A DNA stretch of 5,741 nucleotides, taken from contig JALHPA010000234.1 in the NCBI GenBank assembly GCA_022842745.1, positions 1 through 5,741 on the forward strand. Direction: 5' to 3'. Of the stretch, positions 1-4,936 are shown piece by piece; within the stretch, counting starts at the first letter, position 1, and every line of letters begins with the position of its first letter. Source of the DNA: Pirellulales bacterium. GTDB taxonomy: Bacteria > Planctomycetota > Planctomycetia > Pirellulales > JALHPA01. Under the pieces are notes generated by a model, which was not told the DNA's origin, did no database searches, and saw nothing but the letters and a program-made list of their open reading frames with translations. A program made the translations under genes and the position numbers.

Positions 1-171
1 GACCTCCGCGCCGCCGCCTCGGAATTCGCCGACTACATCCGCGGCGAAACCCTCGCCACCCACTTGAGCCACGAACCCCTCCCCGTCCCCCCCGAACAAA
101 TCAAACTGGCAGACTCCACCATCGACCTCTACCTCCAACCCACAACCACCCCCGGCCGAGTGGCGGAATAG
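1..171 (+). CDS. ileS: Probable isoleucyl-tRNA synthetase, C-terminal 56 residues (5' end outside window)
   Basis: An open frame runs from the first base to a TAG stop at 169-171. Codons strongly prefer C at the third position (gcc, gac, ctc, atc, acc), as expected of a real gene in a GC-rich genome. The segment DYIRGETLA (residues 11-19 of the visible part) resembles the 'YI..ETLA' stretch near the C-terminus of long isoleucyl-tRNA synthetases, where a helical anticodon-binding region is followed by a small beta-rich tail. The residues after it (IKLADSTIDLYLQP) fit such a tail. IleRS is cytoplasmic and charges tRNA-Ile with isoleucine at the expense of ATP. The catalytic HIGH and KMSKS motifs would lie upstream, outside the window, so the name rests on the tail alone. 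A related class I synthetase such as ValRS is possible. The last six codons, including the stop, lie inside the tRNA-Leu gene that follows. Confidence 0.6.
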   Translation, partial: DLRAAASEFADYIRGETLATHLSHEPLPVPPEQIKLADSTIDLYLQPTTTPGRVAE

Positions 172-239
172 GCAGACGCAAAGGACTTAAAATCCTTTGG
201 GGGGTAACCCCCGTGCGGGTTCGATTCCCGCCTCGGCCA
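154..239 (+). tRNA. tRNA-Leu (anticodon UAA)
   Basis: The full cloverleaf can be drawn. The acceptor stem GGCCGAG (154-160) pairs with CTCGGCC (232-238), with discriminator A239. The D stem GCG (163-165) pairs with CGC (177-179) around a loop containing GG. The anticodon stem AAGGA (181-185) pairs with TCCTT (193-197), and its 7-nt loop carries anticodon TAA at 188-190. A long variable arm with a GGGGG/CCCCC stem marks it as class II, as leucine tRNAs are. The T stem GCGGG/CCCGC closes a TTCGATT loop. It reads codon UUA, and UUG by wobble. The 3' CCA is not encoded (TAG follows), so it must be added by the CCA-adding enzyme. Its 5' 18 nt overlap the coding end of the preceding synthetase-like gene. 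Confidence 0.97.
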
Positions 240-396
240 TAGACTTACGACGTTAGTTGATTTCTCACCCATACTGCAACACTCAGTCTGGATGCAATAA
301 TCCCGCCCCCGCCAGTATCCGAAACTCCTGGGCTGTCCCAAACTCCCGAAACCACAAACCAAACCGTTACGGCTTGAAAGGGATGGTTCGCTGCTC
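240..396. other. Spacer between tRNA-Leu and the lipoprotein gene 3' end
   Basis: This is a convergent junction. The only dyad seen is the short CCGT-T-ACGG (364-372), which is followed on the minus strand by TTTGGTTTG and might be a very weak terminator for the lipoprotein gene. Nothing else is supported. Confidence 0.35.
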
Positions 397-810
397 CTAT
401 CGCTCTTTGTCAAGGTACTTGGAGTAATCAATGACCACTTCGATGTCATCTCCTGACCCATCATTGTCGATGCCATCGGGCCCAAGGCTCCTGAAACGCG
501 CCTGGCCGGACGAATTCTCAAGCACAATTCGTCTTCCCCATGAATCCAATCCACGTTCGATGCCCGGATACGACTCGCACGTTATCGAATCGAACGCACC
601 GTCGGCGTCTAAGCCCATTAAGAGCTCATCCAATCCACCAACAGGCCAGTCGCGCCGAGATATCACCATTATCTGAGTCGCTCCAGCCAGTCTGGCTAAC
701 ATCTTCTTGGTCGCGATTTGTTTCTCTGGACGGGGTACGGAACATCCCGCAAACATGCAGGTCGAGAGAATCGCTGCTACCGTAGCTGACTTCACATACG
801 GCGTAATCAT
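397..810 (-). CDS. Small lipoprotein with a GspG-like (type II secretion pseudopilin) C-terminal domain
   Basis: This gene encodes 137 residues. Residues 1-23 form a short lipoprotein-type signal: charged start, hydrophobic VAAIL stretch, then FAGC with Cys23 as the likely lipidated residue. Phe at -3 is acceptable but not the commonest choice. The C-terminal half has the pattern of the major pseudopilin GspG: D-x-W-G at 89-92, a short strand pair, then SLGPDG (108-113) and an Asp-rich stretch DNDGSGDD (115-122) followed by IEV. In GspG this part forms the calcium-binding beta loop of the periplasmic domain. The hydrophobic pilin helix and prepilin peptidase site of true GspG (G-F/TxxE) are absent, so a role as a pilus subunit is unlikely, and an envelope-anchored protein of unknown function is the safest call. 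The ATG at 808-810 directly precedes the signal sequence, but no clear Shine-Dalgarno site lies before it. Codon use is less GC3-biased than in its neighbours. Confidence 0.75.
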   Translation of the reverse strand: MITPYVKSATVAAILSTCMFAGCSVPRPEKQIATKKMLARLAGATQIMVISRRDWPVGGLDELLMGLDADGAFDSITCESYPGIERGLDSWGRRIVLENSSGQARFRSLGPDGIDNDGSGDDIEVVIDYSKYLDKER

Positions 811-950
811 ATTTAGTTACATCAATGCAGGCGGCGCCTTTGTCCTGCCTCAGATGAAACTGGCCTTTTCCGTCGTGGCGTTAGCATAACGTCTGACGAA
901 GGAGAATTCGACGAAACCAGCCGAAAACGGCTCTCAAAAACACGGCAGTG

Positions 951-1077
951 GCATAAGCAACTCTCCGAGGGAGGCGCGGCGGGTTCGAGCGGAAATCGGC
1001 GGCTGGGTCGGGGGTGGGGGGCGATCTTTTGCACGCGAGAGCCTCTCGCCGGGGGTTCAGGAGCAAGACGCTTATGC
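951..1077. repeat. Inverted-repeat-framed G-rich element
   Basis: GCATAAGC at 951-958 is matched by its exact reverse complement GCTTATGC at 1070-1077. Between them are G runs (GGG 1005-1007, GGGGG 1010-1014, six G at 1016-1021, five G at 1051-1055) and the palindrome GCGAGAG-C-CTCTCGC at 1035-1049. The arrangement could be a structured RNA with a closing stem, a small dispersed intergenic repeat, or chance. Only one copy is seen in this window. Confidence 0.35.
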
Positions 1078-1149
1078 AACGGGGTGGACGCCGTGTTGTC
1101 TGCGCCAATACGCCCATGCCGCTGGAGTGAAGATGCCGCCGATGCCTAT

Positions 1150-1205
1150 CCCGCGCGGGAAGTCCCATGGCTGATGGGATCGTGCGAAATTTCGGCGAAA
1201 TCGCA
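1150..1205 (-). terminator. Three consecutive hairpins just after the DUF1501 stop
   Basis: Reading the minus strand from the DUF1501 stop, the first hairpin is TGCGA...TCGCA (1183-1187 with 1201-1205), with an inner TTTC/GAAA stem (1190-1193 with 1197-1200) and a 2-nt bulge. Next comes ATGGGA/TCCCAT (1163-1168 with 1174-1179, 5-nt loop), then the self-complementary CCCGCGCGGG at 1150-1159. No U tract follows any of them, so a canonical intrinsic terminator is not shown. The cluster may stop transcription weakly or protect the mRNA 3' end. Confidence 0.4.
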
Positions 1206-2564
1206 TCAGCTAATCTCTGAGATGACCGTGGCCCCGGGCGCGACAAGGTGTTGGGGGCGGCCGCCAAGATCGGTGATCGTCGTCGCGGCAGGGTCGATGC
1301 CCATGCGGTGATATAACGTGGCGAAGACGTCGGGGAAGGTGACCGGCCGGCTGACGGCTTCTCCGCCGAGGCGATCGGTCGCGCCGATCACCTGGCCGGT
1401 GCTCATGCCGCCGCCTGCGAGAATCGCTCCCGACACGCGGGGCCAGTGATCGCGACCGCCGCCCGCGTTGATGATCGGCGTGCGTCCGAATTCGCCCCAG
1501 GCGATGACCGTGACATCGCGGTCCAGGCCGCGGTCGTGCAGATCCTCGACCAGCGCGGTGATTCCCTGGTCGAAAACGGGTAAGTCCTCACGCTGCCGCT
1601 TAAAAATCGAATTGTTTGGCCCACCGTGCCAGTCCCACTTGCTGTAGGCGACCGTGACGACGCGGGCGCCGGCCTCGATCAGGCGGCGAGCCATCAGAAA
1701 GTTTTGCGGGACGCGTGGCGCGCCGTTTTCGTCCATGAAGATGGTCGGATCGCCCGTGCCATAGCGAGCAACGGTGCGGGGATCTTCCTGGGAGATGTCG
1801 AGGGCGTCGACCAGCCGCGACGAACTGAGAATGTCGGTCGCCTGGGCGGTGAATTCGTCGATGCCGGCCATTTGTCCGGAGGCGTCGATTTCGCGGCGGA
1901 GGCGATCCATGGAGGAGAGCAGCCCGCGGCGATCGCGGAGCCGATCCAAGCTGATTCCTTGCAGGACCATGCTTTCGCGGCTGGCGCCGACGGCGCGAAA
2001 CCCAGCCCGGCTAACACCCAAAAAACCGGGGCCGGGTTCGTTATAGGGGGGATGGGTGCAGGGATAGCAGAGACTGACAAACGGCGGCACGGCCCGATTG
2101 GCGGGACCTTGCAGCATCGCGACCGCCGACCCAAGTTGCGGCCAGCCTCCAGGCGGCATGGGCTGCCGTTGATCGCGGCCGGTATAGCACTGAAACGCGT
2201 TATGGTCGTCTTGAGCGCCGACGATCGAGCGGAGAATGACGAACTTGTCCATCATTCTGGCCATCTGCGGCAAATGCTCGCAAAGTTCGATTCCGGGGAC
2301 GCAGGTCGAAATCGGACGAAACTCGCCGCGCACCTCGACGGGCGCGTGGGGCTTGAGATCCCACATATCCAGATGCGGGGGACCACCCACCAGATAGATC
2401 ATGATGAGCGATTTTTTCGATCGGCCCGCCGATCCCGCGGCGTCGGCCGCCAACAGCTTCGGCAACGTCAAGCCTGTCAGGCCGAGACTGCCAATCTGCA
2501 GAAATCCCCGACGCGAGATGCCTGGGCGCGGACTGGCCTGTGATCGGTCGAAGATCGTCAGCAT
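1206..2564 (-). CDS. DUF1501 family protein with twin-arginine (Tat) leader
   Basis: This gene encodes 452 residues, close to the usual family length. An N-terminal SRRGFLQIG (17-25) with Arg18-Arg19 and a following hydrophobic stretch ending in LLAADA (about 37-42) is a Tat signal, implying export of a folded protein. The family hallmarks are GGPPHLDMWDLKP (60-72), KWDWHG (309-314), WGEFGRTP (356-363) and GRDHWP (370-375). DUF1501 belongs to the alkaline phosphatase/sulfatase-like fold group. The conserved Asp/His/Glu in these motifs are plausible metal ligands (inference), but substrate and reaction are unknown. The ATG at 2562-2564 has a Shine-Dalgarno GGAAGG 9 nt upstream and places the Tat motif at the expected distance, which supports this start. 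In Planctomycetota such genes often follow a DUF1549/DUF1553 cytochrome-type partner. None is adjacent here: upstream is a 376-bp spacer and then degP. It appears to be transcribed alone. Confidence 0.93.
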   Translation of the reverse strand: MLTIFDRSQASPRPGISRRGFLQIGSLGLTGLTLPKLLAADAAGSAGRSKKSLIMIYLVGGPPHLDMWDLKPHAPVEVRGEFRPISTCVPGIELCEHLPQMARMMDKFVILRSIVGAQDDHNAFQCYTGRDQRQPMPPGGWPQLGSAVAMLQGPANRAVPPFVSLCYPCTHPPYNEPGPGFLGVSRAGFRAVGASRESMVLQGISLDRLRDRRGLLSSMDRLRREIDASGQMAGIDEFTAQATDILSSSRLVDALDISQEDPRTVARYGTGDPTIFMDENGAPRVPQNFLMARRLIEAGARVVTVAYSKWDWHGGPNNSIFKRQREDLPVFDQGITALVEDLHDRGLDRDVTVIAWGEFGRTPIINAGGGRDHWPRVSGAILAGGGMSTGQVIGATDRLGGEAVSRPVTFPDVFATLYHRMGIDPAATTITDLGGRPQHLVAPGATVISEIS

Positions 2565-2573
2565 GTGCGTTGT

Positions 2574-2579
2574 CCTTCC
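2574..2579 (-). promoter_or_regulatory. Ribosome binding site of the DUF1501 gene
   Basis: GGAAGG on the minus strand lies 9 nt before the ATG at 2562-2564. It supports that start. Confidence 0.65.
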
Positions 2580-2618
2580 CCTGGGAACGTGCGTCGGGCC
2601 GCTCGGTCAACCATGTTG

Positions 2619-2648
2619 TTCATAACGAACCGGATTGCCGGGTGTCAA
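2619..2648 (-). promoter_or_regulatory. Candidate sigma-70-type promoter of the DUF1501 gene
   Basis: On the minus strand a perfect -35 TTGACA (2643-2648) is followed after 18 nt by TATGAA (2619-2624), a 4-of-6 match to the -10 consensus. Transcription would start near 2612 and give a leader of about 45-50 nt, which includes the Shine-Dalgarno site. The assignment is by consensus only. Confidence 0.45.
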
Positions 2649-2683
2649 TCAAATCGCGAGCGAAACGCCAGCGGGTGGAGATT

Positions 2684-2699
2684 GAATCGAGATCGATTC
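2684..2699. promoter_or_regulatory. 16-nt palindrome upstream of the DUF1501 promoter
   Basis: GAATCGA (2684-2690) and TCGATTC (2693-2699) are perfect inverted arms around a GA spacer. The site lies about 35 bp upstream of the candidate -35 box, where an activator or repressor dimer could bind. No regulator is identified. Confidence 0.35.
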
Positions 2700-2880
2700 G
2701 GGTTCAAGATTGTTATCGAATTGTTGTCGAGTCGCTTACGAAATCAGGCCTCGGGGCGGACCGCCAGCCGTCGAAGGTCGCCCCAGCCCGACGCATTCGG
2801 TCCAATGGGGAGCTTCTTGGATGAGAAGGGAGGCTAGCCACGCGAGGTTTGGTGGCTTGGTCGAGGCGCCAACCAACGGC

Positions 2881-2907
2881 AAGGCCCACAGGGGAACTGT
2901 GGGCCTT
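2881..2907 (-). terminator. Hairpin terminator after degP
   Basis: An 11-bp perfect stem, AAGGCCCACAG (2881-2891) with CTGTGGGCCTT (2897-2907), closes a 5-nt loop. It starts 33 nt downstream of the degP stop on the minus strand. The 3' tail (GCCGTTGGTTGG) is only moderately T-rich, so termination may be partial or factor-assisted. The stem is the strongest hairpin in the window and separates degP from the DUF1501 promoter. Confidence 0.65.
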
Positions 2908-2940
2908 GGTTGAGGTTCGGATTGTCCCCTGTCGGGCGCC

Positions 2941-4488
2941 TTAGGAGGGCTGGACCACGACCAGGCGGTTGCCGAGGGGGGTGCTGATGTGGAGGAGGAC
3001 GCCTGCGCCGTCGAGTTGGCGTTTGACGGCATCCGCGTACTCGTTCACGTTTTTCACCGGAACGTTGCCGACTTTGCGAATGAGCATGCCGGCTTGGAGG
3101 CCCTTGAGGGAAGCGGGACCCCCTTCCTCGACCTTGCGGATCAGGACTCCCTGGCGGCCCTTGAAGGCCGCGGAATCTTCCTCGCGCTGGTCGGCGAGTT
3201 CCATTCCCAGGCGTTTGTCCTGAAACGTGTCGATGCTCGCCGGCCGGTCGGACTCGGATTCGTCCTCTGGATTGACGGAGGCTCGCTGCTCGTCGGCGGG
3301 GAGGGCCTTCAGCGTGACGCTGAGGTCTTTGGACTGTCCATCGCGGATGACGGTCAGGGAGTGTTTCGAGTCGACGGCGACGCGTTCGACGCGCTCTTGC
3401 AAATCGCGGCGGTTGAGGATCGGCTGATCCGAGAACTTGACTACGACGTCGTCCTCCTTAACGCCTGCCTTGTCGGCGGGAGAGCCAGGGACGACTTCCG
3501 CCACGACCACGCCCTGTCCGCGAGGGACGTTGAGCTGGCGGGCGAGGTCGGAATCCAGCTCGTACATTCTGATGCCGAGATAGCTCCGCTGGACGGTCCC
3601 TTTCTCGATCAATTGGGACATGATCCACTTGGCCTGGTTGGAGGGAATCGCAAAACCGACCCCCTGGTAGCCGCCGCTGTTGGAGGCGATGGCGGTGTTG
3701 ATGCCGACCACTTCGCCTTCGAGATTGACCAGCGGGCCGCCCGAGTTGCCGGGATTGATCGCGGCGTCGGTCTGCAGGAACTTGGAGCGCTCAACGCGGC
3801 TGAGCTCGCGGCCCTTGCCGCTGATGATGCCTGCGCTGACCGTCAGATCCAATTCGAAGGGGTTGCCGATGGCGATGACCCAGTCGCCGATTTCGAGGGC
3901 GTCGGAATCGCCGAGCTTAGCCGCGGGGAGATCCTTGGCGTCCTTCAGACGGATGACGGCCAGATCGCTACTCGGATCGGTCTTGATGTCGGTAGCCCGA
4001 AACTCGCGGCCGTCGCTGAGACGGACGGTAACCATGTCGGCGCCTTCGACGACGTGGTTGTTGGTGAGGACGACGCCAGCGGGATCGACAATCACGCCAG
4101 AGCCGACGCCGTCGCGTTGGGGAATGCGGCCTTCGAAGCCTTCGAGACCTTCAAGCCGGGGAATCATCTCCTCGAAGGGCGTGCCTTTGAAAGGATTCTC
4201 TGCGCCGCCGCGGCGGAGCAACTTCCGCACGGGGCGGGAGTTGGTGTGGGCGTTGATCTTTACGACCGACGGGGTGGCATGCCCAGCAGCATGCCGGAAG
4301 GCCGTGGAGAGGGACTTCGCATGTTCCACGGCGGGCTTGGCCGCCTCATCGCTGACGCGGGGCCCGGCGGCAACCCGCTCTTGTCCGGTGACTTCGGATT
4401 GCCAGGAATTAAGACCCAGGGCTAATCCCCCGCACAGGGCGACGGCGGTTGCGACGGCAAAGGCCGTTCTCGGTTTGCTTACTGCCAT
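2941..4488 (-). CDS. degP: HtrA/DegP-family periplasmic serine protease with two PDZ domains
   Basis: This gene encodes 515 residues. Residues 9-26 form a hydrophobic export signal or membrane anchor, with no lipobox. The trypsin-like protease domain spans about 70-295. The catalytic triad is complete: His145 in LTNNHVV, Asp175 in DPSSDLAVI, and Ser249 in DAAINPGNSGGP. PDZ1 runs from about 302 (SYLGI) to 395. An acidic linker (about 396-424) leads to PDZ2 (about 427-512, beginning LGMEL). This is the standard DegP/DegQ/MucD layout, in which the enzyme degrades or chaperones misfolded envelope proteins and the PDZ domains bind substrate tails and control oligomer assembly. DegP, DegQ and MucD cannot be told apart here, so the symbol is approximate. 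The length is slightly above the usual 450-500, accounted for by the linker and the N-terminal stretch. The start is fixed by AGGAGG 8 nt upstream. It is transcribed divergently from the Fic gene. Confidence 0.96.
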   Translation of the reverse strand: MAVSKPRTAFAVATAVALCGGLALGLNSWQSEVTGQERVAAGPRVSDEAAKPAVEHAKSLSTAFRHAAGHATPSVVKINAHTNSRPVRKLLRRGGAENPFKGTPFEEMIPRLEGLEGFEGRIPQRDGVGSGVIVDPAGVVLTNNHVVEGADMVTVRLSDGREFRATDIKTDPSSDLAVIRLKDAKDLPAAKLGDSDALEIGDWVIAIGNPFELDLTVSAGIISGKGRELSRVERSKFLQTDAAINPGNSGGPLVNLEGEVVGINTAIASNSGGYQGVGFAIPSNQAKWIMSQLIEKGTVQRSYLGIRMYELDSDLARQLNVPRGQGVVVAEVVPGSPADKAGVKEDDVVVKFSDQPILNRRDLQERVERVAVDSKHSLTVIRDGQSKDLSVTLKALPADEQRASVNPEDESESDRPASIDTFQDKRLGMELADQREEDSAAFKGRQGVLIRKVEEGGPASLKGLQAGMLIRKVGNVPVKNVNEYADAVKRQLDGAGVLLHISTPLGNRLVVVQPS

Positions 4489-4496
4489 AACTCGTT

Positions 4497-4502
4497 CCTC
4501 CT
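4497..4502 (-). promoter_or_regulatory. Strong ribosome binding site of degP
   Basis: A perfect AGGAGG on the minus strand lies 8 nt before the ATG at 4486-4488. It is preceded by a partly repeated leader (ATCTAAGGA then ATCTAGGAGG), so a second weaker purine-rich site lies just upstream. High translation is expected. Confidence 0.85.
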
Positions 4503-4539
4503 AGATTCCTTAGATTTCCCCGCTGAACCGCGTGGGAGA

Positions 4540-4568
4540 ATTAGACCGCTGAAAAAAGCGCCTATCCA
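4540..4568 (-). promoter_or_regulatory. Candidate sigma-70-type promoter of degP
   Basis: On the minus strand TGGATA (4563-4568, 4 of 6 to the -35 consensus) and TCTAAT (4540-4545, 5 of 6 to the -10 consensus) are 17 nt apart. Transcription would start near 4533, giving a leader of about 45 nt with the AGGAGG site. A stress-type (ECF sigma) promoter further upstream, common for degP genes elsewhere, could not be identified. Confidence 0.38.
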
Positions 4569-4833
4569 CGGATACGCAGGGGGTAAATCAAGGGTTCGTC
4601 AGGAGGGTTGTGACTTTTTTGACGAGGGGGCAGGCCGGAGGATGAAACGCGAAGGAGGCCGGGGGTTGAATTAGGCCACCAGCGAAGAGTGAGCCGGGGG
4701 CCGAAAACCAAGTCCGATCCATGTCTCTAATCGAGGCGATTTGAGATCCGCACGTTACTCCTCAGGCCATTGTCGTGACGGAATGACCGCAGCCGGCCCC
4801 GTGAACCCAGGCAACCGAACTGACGGCGGCGCT
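4569..4833. other. Divergent intergenic region between degP and the Fic gene, no gene seen
   Basis: No open frame here has a start site and composition I would trust, and I found no tRNA or strong hairpin. It contains purine-rich GC tracts such as GCCGGGGG and a T6 run at 4615-4620. The regulatory dyads belonging to the Fic gene begin after it. Confidence 0.5.
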
Positions 4834-4856
4834 AGATTAAGAAAAATGGGGTGCGA

Positions 4857-4883
4857 TTTTAATGTCGGTCGGTAGAATTAAAA
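4857..4883. promoter_or_regulatory. Operator-like dyad 1 upstream of the Fic gene
   Basis: TTTTAA (4857-4862) and TTAAAA (4878-4883) are inverted arms around a 15-nt spacer beginning TGTCGGTCGG; the arms extend to 7 nt (TTTTAAT/ATTAAAA). The right arm overlaps TAGAAT (4873-4878), a 5-of-6 match to a -10 box, although no good -35 precedes it. The layout repeats in dyad 2. Confidence 0.5.
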
Positions 4884-4897
4884 AAACCGGCCTGGAA

Positions 4898-4923
4898 TTT
4901 TAAGTTGTGTGGCGAGATTAAAA
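4898..4923. promoter_or_regulatory. Operator-like dyad 2 upstream of the Fic gene
   Basis: TTTTAA (4898-4903) and TTAAAA (4918-4923) are inverted arms around a 14-nt spacer beginning GTTGTGTGG, which resembles the spacer of dyad 1. The two dyad centres are about 40 bp apart, near four helical turns. The right arm ends 13 nt before the Fic start codon, so a bound protein would cover the leader and the translation start region. Confidence 0.5.
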
Positions 4924-4936
4924 CCGATTGCAATTT

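Larger units (their letters stand above)
811..1205. other. 395-bp non-coding spacer with several inverted repeats
   Basis: This spacer separates the lipoprotein start from the DUF1501 stop. Open frames on both strands here read as low-complexity Arg/Pro-rich protein without domain features. The spacer holds an 8-nt inverted repeat (951-958 with 1070-1077) around a G-rich core, a perfect 15-nt palindrome (1035-1049), a small hairpin AGCCG-AAAA-CGGCT (919-932) and a hairpin cluster next to the DUF1501 stop (1150-1205). The lipoprotein promoter should lie in 811-900 on the minus strand, but I could not pick a convincing -35/-10 pair. Confidence 0.6.

Noticed and set aside
129..554. Minus-strand frame covering the tRNA gene and the lipoprotein end
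   Set aside because: It crosses the tRNA on the opposite strand and overlaps the better supported lipoprotein frame; its product has no recognisable features.
919..932. AGCCG-AAAA-CGGCT hairpin as a terminator
   Set aside because: The stem is only 5 bp, no T tract follows on either strand, and no gene ends at a sensible distance.
1005..1021. Stand-alone G-quadruplex call from the dense G runs
   Set aside because: Only three clear runs lie close together; the fourth (1051-1055) is 30 nt away, so it is kept only as part of the larger element.
822..1267. Two overlapping minus-strand frames (822-1079 and 881-1267) in the spacer
   Set aside because: Their products are low-complexity Arg/Pro/Ser-rich without domains, they overlap the inverted repeats, and one runs into the DUF1501 gene in another frame.
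1626..2543. Open frame (305 codons) on the plus strand opposite DUF1501
   Set aside because: It is an antisense shadow of a clearly recognisable DUF1501 gene, with no motifs or start signals of its own.
2540..2913. Several short plus-strand frames between DUF1501 and degP
   Set aside because: They overlap the DUF1501 promoter and 5' end and the terminator hairpin, and read as Arg-rich random peptide.
2989..4425. Long open frame (478 codons) on the plus strand opposite degP
   Set aside because: It mirrors the degP coding frame, has no domain features or Shine-Dalgarno site, and long antisense frames are expected in GC-rich genes. The minus-strand protein has a full catalytic triad and PDZ domains.
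4575..4605. Possible stress-type (ECF sigma) promoter for degP around GAACCC...GTATCC on the minus strand
   Set aside because: The match is too loose and the -10 part is not convincing; a better housekeeping-type pair lies at 4540-4568.
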